From: Pseudoips prasinana
Lineage: Eukaryota; Arthropoda; Insecta; Lepidoptera; Nolidae
Direction of reading: 5' to 3'
Length of the DNA stretch: 64,000 nt
Assembly: GCA_951640165.1 (NCBI GenBank)
Contig: OX621241.1
Location: 16,745,001 to 16,809,000, forward strand
A program made the position numbers and the translations under genes. A model generated the notes under the pieces. It was given only the letters and a program-made list of their open reading frames with translations, was not told the DNA's origin and did not search any database. This document shows, in pieces, positions 29,426-39,868 of the stretch (positions are counted from its first letter, which is position 1; each line of letters begins with the position of its first letter).

Positions 29426-30207
29426 AATGTGTTTATTAATTTCCCCTTGTGAGATGAGACACGACTTACTCGAAATAAAATTGTACAGTAAAATGACTTC
29501 AGTGTTACTAAGTTTAATTATTTCACGATCTTAAGGTTCTAATTTGAACATATTTTATGTATTAGTGACAACCGATGCGGCTCGCTCCTTTTTTGGAACG
29601 TTTGTTTATATTTTCGCGACAGAGAGGCGTCGGATGCAATGTGAGCCCGTCTATGTTTTGTAGAATTATCTACTAACAAATCAATTCATGTTGTCTACGA
29701 GTTTGTCCATAGTAATTACGACTAAGACGCGAATGTTCTTCATAGCTTAAATGATAAGTAAAACCTGGTGCAAGCTGTAGTATGTACAATAGATATTATT
29801 GCGATGATAGCAATATTTTAGGGTACCATTCGATGAGAAGGTTTTATATCGAAATATGATTAGAATATGTATTAATAAAAGACATAATGTAGGCAGAACC
29901 CGCATTTACCACGAAGGTAAATTTTCTTGACATATTATTTTTCTGATCATCATTTTTTGCACACAAGCGTACAATATTATATATTCATTTCTTCACACTT
30001 ACGCATTATTGATTGATATTAATAGGGTTAAAAAATTGATGTAAATACTTTCTGCTCAGACCTGTCTCCCAAGTGAGACCTACTCAGTGTCTGTGTACCT
30101 GCGAGTGGTGTGCTAATATAGTAAAACTATCATCAATAAAATTGACTAGTACCTAATTGAGAAGTGCCAGTTGTAAAGTGAAAAAGTTTTCAAAACAACT
30201 ATTCATC
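29426..30207. promoter_or_regulatory. Divergent promoter region of the two spliced Polinton genes
   Basis: About 780 bp between start codons pointing in opposite directions. No gene is visible. It should hold both promoters. I cannot identify individual elements with confidence. Confidence 0.4.
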
Positions 30208-31441
30208 ATGTAAGTATTATTTATGTTTCACTTTATTGTTTACTTATGGTCCTAATAATTGTACCAACCGTATTTTTAAACGGTTTTATTTAGCTTGCCC
30301 TGTTTGCTTATTTATTTTTAGTTATTGAAATTTGACCCACTTTCTGTTGACAGATTAATCTGATATTTGGTAACACACCTTTAGTTCTTATGATAATACA
30401 GTTTATTTTAATTCTAAATTATCATTAATTAAACTTACCATGTTGTATTAATAATCAAAAAATAAAGGCATATAGGGCGAGCCGTTTACCTATTATTTGT
30501 GATATTTCATATAATTTTACATATTATTTACTTCTGCATTATTTGGAAATACGAATAAAATAAACACAGCTTTCAATTATTTGTCTATTTTATTAGATTA
30601 GCACTGTACTCTCGAGGTAGATATATAAAAATAATCTAGTTAATTTAATATTAATAATTTCGGTATTTAACATTTGAATTTATTGATATAGCAATTCAAT
30701 TTGTGCATTTATTTTTGTCCGAAAGTTACAATATAACTTGGTAGTGCTTAATTGTAGTAAATAAGTTACATAGGTATACTTAAGCATACAAACATTGTAC
30801 TTCCTTAATTTTTTTCTCTGTCCACAAAACAATGGCATCATTTTCAGTTTTATTAATAATTAAATTGATGTTTTTACAGGTCGAAACATGTCGATGCTAT
30901 TTTCCCGTCGGAAGAGGAGTCATCGGCTGACGAATTAGAAAAGAAACCTGTCGAGAAGAAAAGCAAGAAGAAGAGAGCACACCGTTCAGAGGCTTCGTGT
31001 AGCGGGGTCCGCGCGCGCTCATCCGACAACGCTGGCAGCGCGGGTTGCCGCTCCGACAGCAAGCGTGCTAAGGCTGAAAACAAGACTACAGCGAGAGATC
31101 TCTTTGGCTCCGACAGCGACGAGGATAATCGTACTGGTGAAAACGAAATTGGTACAAAAACATCACCTTTAGTTTCATATGTCACTCGACGAGTCGCGAA
31201 TGGGTATTCACGACAAATGAATGCATTAAAAATGGGGTCACATTTTGTTGAAGTAAAAATATATAAATGTGACGAAATAGAACATGTGGCCCCCATGAAT
31301 AGATGGCGTCAAGCTGTTGTAGCGATAAAAACCAGGACTGATATCGATACCGATAGTTGGCGTCACTTATCAGCTTATTTGGGTGCCATTCGCAAAGAAT
31401 TTAAAGATACCTCACCTATGTTTAATAATTCGTACAATTAA
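30208..31441 (+). CDS. Spliced small Polinton gene, disordered basic/acidic protein
   Basis: The intron splits the start codon: AT at 30208-30209, donor GTAAGT, acceptor TTTTTACAG, then G in exon 2 (30880-31441). The joined frame has 187 codons plus TAA. The N-terminal half is disordered: an acidic start (FPSEEESSADELE), a lysine-rich cluster (KKSKKKRAHR) that would act as a nuclear localisation signal, and an acidic Ser/Asp motif (DLFGSDSDED). The C-terminal 75 residues look folded (FVEVKIYKCDEIEHV, WRQAVVAIKTR, WRHLSAYLGAIRKEF). I do not recognise the family. AATAAA overlaps the stop codon, as in the divergent partner. A nuclear, possibly DNA-binding or regulatory role is inference. Confidence 0.65.
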
Positions 31442-31719
31442 TAAATATTGTTCATTATCCGCTTTTTATTCTTAATATATTATAAGTTATATATAACTCA
31501 ATGTAATCCATTTATAGTTTTAACATAATGAATATAATAAACATGTAATCAGTAACTACTCTCTAATATTATTTACTCATTTGCTTATTTAATAAAACAT
31601 TATAATTATTATTGTTTTTCTGTTTAATTGTTCACAGTTACCGCACCTCACAAATATGAATCTGTTAAAGAGACTATAAGGCCAGATATTATATTATGTA
31701 CGAAATGAAATCTAAAAAT

Positions 31720-34700
31720 TCTGAAACATAAATACAAAAATCATACAAGATCTAATTTACATAAGTCTAACTGTCGATTGAGTACTAAGTTTGAAAACAT
31801 CAATATCATTGCTACTGCATTTAAAAATAGAATAATAACATATAGCCTGAATCCTGCACACAATGCCGAATATCTCACACCAGAGACGTTCTTAAATGAT
31901 AATAAGAATTATGTAAAAAGCATTATTGAACTATCGTTAATGAAACACAAATGTATTAAAGTCAACTTTGAACTAGTTGCTTATTTTATTTTACCTAAAT
32001 CAGAAAAGCAACAACTGAAATCGTTTAATACTAAATTTGAAGTTATATGCAATAACACTGATATTGATTGTTATTTTGACACAGCTATTAATGTTTTAGT
32101 AGAAAAGATGACATTATTTGAGCATTGCGAGTCGGGGTGGTCTTTTAATGCTGTAAGCCACTTAGAAATCAATATAAATAGATATTCACCCATGAAAGGA
32201 GGCAATTATATAGATTTACCGTTGGTTATTAAAAACACTAAAAGTTGTATAAATATTCAGAATAAAGACGAGCACTGTTTGCTATGGAGCGTTGTAGCAG
32301 CGCTGTACCCCGCAAAAAATAACGTGTGCAGAACTGCGTCTTATCCGCATTTTTCAAAAGTTCTCAACATTGATGGCATGTCATTCCCGCCCACTGTTGA
32401 GGATTTAAAACTTTTAGAGAAACAAAATCCTGATTTAAGTATTAATGTTTATGGTCTTGATAAAAGATTTACTGTGACTGGTCCTTTATATTTGGCAAGT
32501 TCTAAAAAAGTGAATCATATAAATTTATTGTATTTAGAAAACGAACAAAAAGGTCATTACTGTTTAATTACAGACCTACCACGTCTAGTAAAACGACAAA
32601 TTACTAAACATAATGGAAAATTACAGTTTTGTGATACTTGTTTACAGTTTTTTATGAGTAAGTCTCCATACAGTTCTCACAAATGTTCTCAAATATTGGC
32701 GATATTACCGGAAAAAAATAGCAAATTAATATTTAAACATTATGAAAGAAAACTAAAGATTCCTTTTGTAATATACGCAGACTTCGAAAGCATATTATTA
32801 AGTTGTGATTCAAAGTCAGGTGTTAACACAGTTAATTTAAAACAGCATCAACCGTCATGTTTTGGATATTACATTTGTTGTTCTTATGACCGGAACTTGA
32901 ATAAATATGTTTCATATAGAGGTCCTAATTGCATTGAAATGTTTATTAAACGACTTATCAGAGATGTAAAACGAATAGATAGTATAGTATCGAATAAAAA
33001 GTCAATGTCACCATTAACGGATACCCGTGTCATATTTGTGAACAGCCTTTACTTGGAGATAAAGTTGTTGATCACGATCATTTGACATCTGAGTATCGCG
33101 GTGCGGCTCATAGTCACTGTAATATAATATATAGAATATGTCCTTATATTCCTGTTATTTTCCATAATTTATCGGGATATGACAGCCATCTCTTTATTCA
33201 AGAGTTATCCAGCTATGAAGGAAATATCCAAGTTATACCTAAAACTAAAGAAAAATATATTTCGATTATTAAAAACATTTATAATAAAAAAACGTCTCGC
33301 AATGTTCAAATAAAATTTATAGATTCATTTCAATTTTTAAGTTCTAGCTTAGACACATTATCAAAAAATTTAACAAAGGAAGAGAATGTTTATCTTTCCA
33401 ATGAATTCAGAAATTACCATCAGTTTATGTTGTTGAGGGAAAAAGGCATTTTCCCTTACGACTACGTTGATTCATGGGCTAAATATGATAAAAAAGAGAT
33501 GCCACCTAAAGACAGTTTTTTTAATAGTTTAACTTCGGAACATATATCAGATATTGAATATAAACGTGTACAGGAAATTTGAAATACTTTTGAGATTAAT
33601 TGTATTGGTAAATATAATGACCTATATTTAAAAAGTGATGTATTATTTCTTTGTGATGTATTTGAAAAGTTCAGACAAACGTGCTTAGAATATTATAAAT
33701 TAGATCCAGCACATTATGTATCTTCACCCAGTTTAAGTTGGGATGCTATGCTTTTATACACAGGAATTCAATTGGATTTAATATCTGATTTAGAAATATA
33801 TGAATTATTAGAGAAAGGAATACGTGGAGGTCTAGCTCAATGTTCACTTCGATATGCCAAAGCTAACAATAAATATCTTTCAGACTATGATGTCAGAGAA
33901 CCTTCATCTTTTTTAATATATCTGGATGCTAATAACTTGTATGGCTATGCTATGACAAAAAAATTACCTATTTCAGATTTTCATTTATTAAAGGAAAATG
34001 AAATATCTGAATTTGATCTATTCCGCTATGGATATATTCTAGAAGTAGATTTGAATTATCCCAGTTATTTACATGATATTCACAGTGACTTACCATTTGC
34101 ACCTGAAAAAATTATTCCCCCGGGTGGAAAAACACATAAATTAATAGCGAATTTATATGATAAAAAGAAATATGTTATTCACTACACAAATTTGAAACAA
34201 GGCCTAAAACATGGATTAATTTTAAAAAAGATCCATCGTATTTTAGCTTTTCGGCAAGAATGCTTTTTAAAGAAATACATTGATTTAAATACACAATTAC
34301 GTCAAGCAAGTACGTCAAATTTTGAAAAAGATCTTTTTAAACTATTGAATAATGCTATATTTGGTAAAACAATTGAAAATAGACGCAAACAAGTAGATGT
34401 CAGATTAATTTCGCGATGGAAAGATAATAACAACGTAACGAATAAACATGTGATGTGGGTGCTGAGAAACTAATTTCAAAACCGAATTTAAAAAGTGTGT
34501 GTATATTTAATGAAAATTTCGTAGCTATTCAATTGAAGCAGGAAAAGGTAACCCTGGACAGGCCAATATATATCGGGTTTACTGTTTTAGAGTATTCTAA
34601 ACAACATTTATACCAGTTTCACTATGATTTTATTAAAAAACAGTATGGGGACCAGGTTATGCTTTGTTATACAGCTACTGATAGTCTACTTTATTTTATT

Positions 34701-35150
34701 TATACTAATGACTTTTATAATGATATAGTTAAAAATATATCATTATTTGATACAAGCAATTTTACTGATGATAATCCTTACGGAGTACCTAGATTAAATT
34801 CAAAGATTCCTGGTTTATTCAAAGACGAATTAGGTGGTGATGTAATTTCTGAATTTGTTGGTCTTAGAGCTAAATTATACTGTATAGACAGTGTTAAAAC
34901 TCAAATAAAGAAAGCTAAAGGGATAACGAAACCTTTAACCAGAAAACTATCATTAAATAATTATAAGAAAACTCTGTTAGACGATAAGACGTATAAACAT
35001 AAAATGAAAATCATAAAATCGATTAAACATGTCTTGTATACACAAGAAATAAATAAAGTAGCTTTAAACAGAAATGACGACAAAAGGCAAATTTTGTCCA
35101 ATCAAATTTATACTAAACCATGGGGGTATCATAAAAGCATCAAATGTTAA
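31720..35150 (+). pseudogene. Polinton protein-primed DNA polymerase B (broken)
   Basis: Four open pieces (31778-33085, 33082-33582, about 33583-34473, 34455-35150) cover a normal-length Polinton PolB. In order: ExoI YADFES near 32776, a C-x2-C plus DHDHLTSEYRGAAH zinc-type segment near 33015-33110, ExoII FHNLSGYDSHLF near 33160, polymerase motif A YLDANNLYGYAM near 33920, motif B LLNNAIFGKTIEN near 34340 and motif C near 34667. Breaks are a frameshift near 33010, an in-frame TGA at about 33580 (before NTFEI) and a frameshift near 34445. Motif C reads YTATDS where YxDTDS is expected, so one active-site Asp is replaced. The enzyme would replicate the element by protein priming. No ATG begins the first piece, so the N-terminus is unresolved. 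Confidence 0.93.
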
Positions 35151-35159
35151 TGATTTTAT

Positions 35160-35700
35160 TAATTATTGCACTATTGTTTTAAAAATAATAGTGAAACCTT
35201 AGTTAATAAAAATAACTACTATTTTTATTATTTTTAAAATACTAGTGAAAATAACATAATACGTAAAAGAAGCAATATACTTAGTACCTACATTATTCCT
35301 AGAAAACTTGTACCTATTGTAAAATTACTTTTATTTTGCATTTAATTGTAAATGTAAATTTATGAATATAATGTAGTTTCTAAATGTTCAGTTTTAATTT
35401 TATGTAAGCTATTGTGCACTGAAGCACAATATTGTGAAGTGATTATTCATATAGAAATATGTCAATGTAATAATGCAAACTTGAATTAATAAACTTATTT
35501 TACATACTTAATTGGTAGTGTTATTTATAATTACTATCTTTCTAAGCAAACGGATATTCGACACATACTACTAGTTACACTGACTGCTACATAATGTCAA
35601 ATATGTAAGTAAATATATTTATCATGATGTCATTATTTTACTTATAAATACTCATGAACTTGTGTTATATTTCAAATAAATTATTGATTTTGAATAGATA
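35160..35700. other. Non-coding gap between polymerase and ATPase
   Basis: Strongly AT-rich with a short hairpin of AAAATAATAGT type at about 35180-35245. No reading frame of note. It should contain the ATPase promoter. Confidence 0.5.
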
Positions 35701-35705
35701 GCACA

Positions 35706-36383
35706 ATGAAGTTCGTTAAGCAATCTCACACACTAGAAGTGCAAAATATAAACTTAACGAAGAAACCTACCGAATTTAAACATGGTTCTCTTTTACCTAA
35801 CTCAATTCGATGCGTGATGTGTGGTCCTTCAAACTACGGTAAAACGAATGTTATGCTAACTTTATTGTTGCATGAAAATGGTCTTAAATTTAAACATATC
35901 TATTCAAAGACAGCTTTTCAACCAAAATATTGTTTCTTTAAAGAAGTAATAAAACATATTCCAGCGGCCAAATTCTTCATTTATAGTGATAATAAAGAAG
36001 TTATTCATCCTAATGATGCTCTAAGAAATTCGATTATGATATTCGATGATGTAGCGTGTGAAAATCAAATTAACATTCGAAATTACTTTGCCATGGGACG
36101 ACATAAACAAATCGATTGTTTTTATTTGTCTCAAACCTATTCAAAAATCCCTAAACAACTCGTGCGTGATAATGTTAACCTTTTGATAATATTTAAACAA
36201 GATGACATCAACTTAAAGCATATATACAATGAACATGTGAATACAGACATGGAATGGCTTCCATTCAAGAAACTTTGTTCTACTGTATGGCAAGACCATT
36301 TTAATTTCTTGTTGGTAAACAAAGACTGTTCTCTGAACGAAGGAAGGTATAGAAAAGGCTTTGATGTATTTATTAAATTTTAA
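35706..36383 (+). CDS. Polinton genome-packaging ATPase (FtsK/HerA, A32-like)
   Basis: Intact, 225 residues. Walker A GPSNYGKT is at 40-47, Walker B IMIFDDV at 111-117, and FYLSQTYSKIPKQLVRDNVNLLI further on is the sensor/arginine-finger region typical of A32-like packaging ATPases. It would pump element DNA into capsids. The length matches the family. The ATG at 35706 follows a 550-base AT-rich gap, and the next gene begins 40 bases after the stop. Confidence 0.93.
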   Translation: MKFVKQSHTLEVQNINLTKKPTEFKHGSLLPNSIRCVMCGPSNYGKTNVMLTLLLHENGLKFKHIYSKTAFQPKYCFFKEVIKHIPAAKFFIYSDNKEVIHPNDALRNSIMIFDDVACENQINIRNYFAMGRHKQIDCFYLSQTYSKIPKQLVRDNVNLLIIFKQDDINLKHIYNEHVNTDMEWLPFKKLCSTVWQDHFNFLLVNKDCSLNEGRYRKGFDVFIKF

Positions 36384-36423
36384 AAACCTCATATAGTATC
36401 CACATTAGTTAAACAAATTTCAT

Positions 36424-37410
36424 TTGTCGTTAAGCATCAGTAAATACAAGTTGCATGTAAGCTTGAGTAAAATGGAGACAAATGTTAAAGAGCAACTAAT
36501 AAAATCAGTAAACAGTATAAAAAATAAAATAAAACTGATACAAGATGAAGAAGACACAGCTAATATAAAATATCAAAAAGTATTTAAGCCTATTATAGAT
36601 CCTCTGAAATCCCTAATTAAAGTAAATGAAAATGATAATTCAACTTCAAATAATGTAAATGTTATTGAAAATTATAAAATCGGTAATTTAAACTCTTCTC
36701 TAGATTGTAATACTTCTAAAGATATAACAGATTCGGACGAGGATTCAGAATACTACAGTGAAGGAGATAAAAGTCCATCAAATAGAAATGATGATACTTT
36801 AATGTCGTTAAACAAGGAAGATTTTGTTGATATTTATGATAAAATAAATATTCCATTTGGTATTCGCAATGAAAATAAGAAACTAATGATAGGAAACTCT
36901 AATGTAAAGTTTTCTGTTACGAGAAATACCTCAAACACTGAAAAATCTTACGCTGTCACGATTAATAACAAACATTATGAATTTACTCCGGGCTTAAAAG
37001 AACTTTTGGTTCGTAGTAAACCCAACTTGGCATTAGTCACTGAAGAGGATAAGATTAACTACAAAGAAATACTTCATAACACAAACGCACACAAACGGGA
37101 TTTTCAACCTAGTGGGCAAATAAAAGGTGATAAAGGAGCAAAATATCGTCAAATAATAAAACCACTATTTTCTGATATTCCTGTTCCAAAAAAATGTTCT
37201 GAATTATTAGTAAAAACGAAAACTGGTGGATATATATCGAAATTTAAGAAATATAAACCAAATACAGATTATATTTATTGGGATGATCCGAATGAATTGA
37301 TTGAAAGATTAAAATTGTTAATTGCATCTCAAAGCGCTGGCAACACTAACCATGATAACGAAATTATATCAATAATCGAAGAATTGAAAGAAGCAGGTAT
37401 TATAAAATAA
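36424..37410 (+). CDS. Polinton DUF8207-type protein
   Basis: Intact, 328 residues. If the internal Met at 36472 is used (METNVKEQLIKSV), it has 312. A coiled-coil-prone N-terminus is followed by an acidic Ser/Asp linker (ITDSDEDSEYYSEGDKS) and a conserved C-terminal domain: YAVTINNKHYEFTPGLKELL, YKEILHNTNAHKRDF, GDKGAKYRQIIKPLF, YIYWDDPNELIERLKLLIAS and IISIIEELKEAGII. This domain is widespread in insect Polinton proteins and carries only a DUF name. Its place between ATPase and integrase suggests a virion or DNA-associated role; this is inference. Confidence 0.8.
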   Translation: MSLSISKYKLHVSLSKMETNVKEQLIKSVNSIKNKIKLIQDEEDTANIKYQKVFKPIIDPLKSLIKVNENDNSTSNNVNVIENYKIGNLNSSLDCNTSKDITDSDEDSEYYSEGDKSPSNRNDDTLMSLNKEDFVDIYDKINIPFGIRNENKKLMIGNSNVKFSVTRNTSNTEKSYAVTINNKHYEFTPGLKELLVRSKPNLALVTEEDKINYKEILHNTNAHKRDFQPSGQIKGDKGAKYRQIIKPLFSDIPVPKKCSELLVKTKTGGYISKFKKYKPNTDYIYWDDPNELIERLKLLIASQSAGNTNHDNEIISIIEELKEAGIIK

Positions 37411-37454
37411 AAAGATTTATGCTCTAAGATATAGTTATTAAAAGGACAACAATC

Positions 37455-37571
37455 ATGAATGACCACGCATCAACATCTCGAGCGTGCAGTGAAAGTGATA
37501 TTACAAAAAATATCATAAAAGACAACGAACCTTATTATAACGTTATTAAAAATCAGGTTGATAACATTTAA
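37455..37571 (+). CDS. Tiny open frame upstream of the integrase
   Basis: 38 codons (starts MNDHASTSRACSESD). It lies between two Polinton genes and may be a decayed N-terminal part of the integrase gene or a chance frame. No recognised motif. Confidence 0.25.
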   Translation: MNDHASTSRACSESDITKNIIKDNEPYYNVIKNQVDNI

Positions 37572-37691
37572 CTATTTTATTAGATAAAATAAAATATATT
37601 ATTCAAACAATCACAAGATTAATCGATGGCATAAAAAGAGTTGAAAAGAATATTGATTTGAAACAAGTAGCAAAACAGTTCCAAAAGCATT

Positions 37692-38621
37692 ATGAGCAAA
37701 CTGGACGTCGTAAATGAAATTCATAAAAATGTAAGAATAAACTATCCTCGTAGAAATGTAATTCTAAAAGATATCGATGATCTATGGCAAGCAGATCTGA
37801 TAGATATGCAAGCTATGTCAAAAGTAAACTGCGGCTTTAAATACATATTAGTGGTTATAGATTGCTTTTCAAAATATGCTTGGGCAATCCCACTCGAAAA
37901 GAAAAGTAAAGAACTCGTGTCTAAAGCATTTGAGACTCTTCTGAAAAAACGTATACCGAATAATTTGCAAACCGATTTCGGGAAAGAATTCTATAATGAT
38001 AAATTTCATAACATTTTGAAAACTAATGATATCAATCACTACTCTACATATTCTACTAAAAAGGCTTCAATTGTTGAAAGATTCATAAGAACATTAAAAA
38101 ATAAACTTTATAAAGAGTTCAGTCTAAAAGGAAACTATAAATGGATAGACGGTACGCTTGATAATAAAGTTTATGAATATAATCACAGTTTTCATAGAAC
38201 TATAAAGCAGTCACCAGCGTCAATAAATCAGACAAATAAAAAAAATGTGTTACGAAATTACGCTAATATTTCAAAAAAAGCTAACAAGCTTTTGAAATGC
38301 AATCGATTTCAAGTGGGAGATTTTGTGAGAATCAGTAAATACAAAGGATGTTATGAAAATGGTTTCACTCCTAATTGGTCCACAGAAATTTTTAAGATTT
38401 TTTAAGTGCAAGATACTCTTCCCACCACTTATTTATTAGAAGATGTTCGAAAACAGCCAATTTTAGGAGCATTTTATGCTCAAGAACTTCAAAAAACTAA
38501 GCACCCAGAAATATATCTTATTGAAAAAATGTTAAAACGAAAGGGAAATAAATTCTACGTGAAATGGTTAGGCCTTCCGACCACTCAGAATTGCTGGATA
38601 GATAAAGAAAAAGTTTTGTAA
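37692..38621 (+). pseudogene. Polinton integrase with chromodomain (in-frame stop)
   Basis: The rve core has WQADLIDM (Asp35), NLQTDFGKEF (Asp95) and SIVERFIRT (Glu129), giving the D,D,E catalytic triad, then a C-terminal SH3-like part (FQVGDFVRISKY). A TAA at 38403-38405 interrupts the frame, which continues without shift at 38406 into TTYLLEDV and a chromodomain (YLIEKMLKRKGNKFYVKWLGLPTTQNCWI). Family members are single proteins of about 300 residues, so the stop is a defect. Suppression of a single TAA cannot be excluded. The codon at 37692 is an ATG (MSKLDV), but the natural N-terminus may be longer. The enzyme inserts the element and makes the 6-bp target duplication. Confidence 0.9.
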
Positions 38622-38797
38622 TTTATTAAAATGTTATTATGTGTTATTCAATATCCATTTAGAAAGCTTGACAGGCAATTCTTTAAAAATAAGTACTTAA
38701 AGTATTTTAATTCATTTGTATTCGCTTCTCAAAACAGAGAGCACTTTATACAAAGTCTTAAGTTTAAGTGGTTATTATAGTAACTAAAACTAGTAAT

Positions 38798-39255
38798 ATG
38801 AACGATAAGGAAAAAAGCATTATGAGTTCAAGGAAAACATTAAATCAGGGAAGTGTTTAAAACGAACCTTCAAAAAGATCGTATCGCATACAAAAAAACA
38901 CATTAAAGACCTGAAACCTAAATGTAAAAAGGCATTGATAGAATTAGCGTATAAAACTGCAAAAGATTTATCTTCCAATTTGCCAATAAAATTACCGAGA
39001 GTCAATCCTGTACCTAAAACTGGTGGATTTCTTCCTCTAATACCTATATTTGCGGGATTATCTGCTGCTGGCAGCTTAGTTGGTGGTGCTGCTGGAATCA
39101 CAAAGGCGATAAATGATTACAAATCATCAAAAAAAAGATTGGAAGAATTAGAAAGACATAATAGACAAATAGAAGCGTTATGTATTGGTAGAGGATTACA
39201 TCTTAAACCTTATAAAAATGGTTTAGGCATTTATGTATCCAAGAAAAAAAACTAA
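38798..39255 (+). pseudogene. Polinton pX/pVI-like minor virion protein (frameshifted start)
   Basis: The readable frame runs from about 38812 to TAA at 39253-39255 and is very basic at first (KRTFKK, KKHIKDLKPKCKK). It then has a glycine-rich hydrophobic segment (GGFLPLIPIFAGLSAAGSLVGGAAG) and a charged helix (SSKKRLEELERHNRQIEAL) ending GLHLKPYKNGLGIYV. This pattern resembles the small membrane-active or core proteins (adenovirus pVI/pX type) of Polinton and adintovirus elements. The only nearby ATG (38798) is in another frame, so one frameshift near 38808 is likely. It is placed just before the protease that would process it. Confidence 0.65.
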
Positions 39256-39296
39256 GTGTTCGGCTACCCAAAAAACCTTTATCTAATGTTGATATA

Positions 39297-39629
39297 ATGA
39301 AGTACTCAAAAAATATTCCTTTTTTTCGAGGTGTATATATGAGAGATGAATTACCAAATAAACCATTAGCCATAGAATGTGGCATTATTAATCTAGATTC
39401 TTCAAAAAATCCTGGTACGCATTGGGTAGCCTATGGGAAAATTAATGATTATATTGAATACTTTGACAGTTACGGCAACTTGAAACCTCCAAAAGAATGT
39501 ATTAAATATTTGGGACGAAACATGTACTATAACTATAAAAACTACCAAGGTAATAATTTATACAATTGTGGACACATATGCTTAAAATTTTTAAAATTAT
39601 TTTGGTTCAAACGTAATATGAATGTATAA
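39297..39629 (+). CDS. Polinton adenain-like cysteine protease
   Basis: Intact, 110 residues from the ATG at 39297. It has THWVAYGK (His42), YFDSYG (Asp57), then YQGNNLYNCGHICL with Gln84 and Cys91, giving the His-Asp-Gln-Cys arrangement of C5 (adenain) proteases. The in-frame sequence upstream (RLPKKPLSNVDI) is also typical of the family, so the natural start may be further 5', overlapping the pX-like gene, but no ATG is seen there. It would cleave virion precursor proteins during maturation. Confidence 0.88.
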   Translation: MKYSKNIPFFRGVYMRDELPNKPLAIECGIINLDSSKNPGTHWVAYGKINDYIEYFDSYGNLKPPKECIKYLGRNMYYNYKNYQGNNLYNCGHICLKFLKLFWFKRNMNV

Positions 39630-39868
39630 AAAGATTCTCTTTTTATTAGAAGGTTCATTTTAGTTTGGTCTGCGTATTCAGCTCATAGTTACTAGTGCAA
39701 CATAATTATAAAAAAAATAATTTCTGATTTGGACATATATCAATATGATAGTTTACAATAAAAACCCTTCATCCACAAGAAAACCTAATATTTCACTTCG
39801 AGTATCGAAATGAGATAGACAGTTAAGTGCGATAAAAAAAATTAACAAAAGTAATAAGGATTTCTTAC

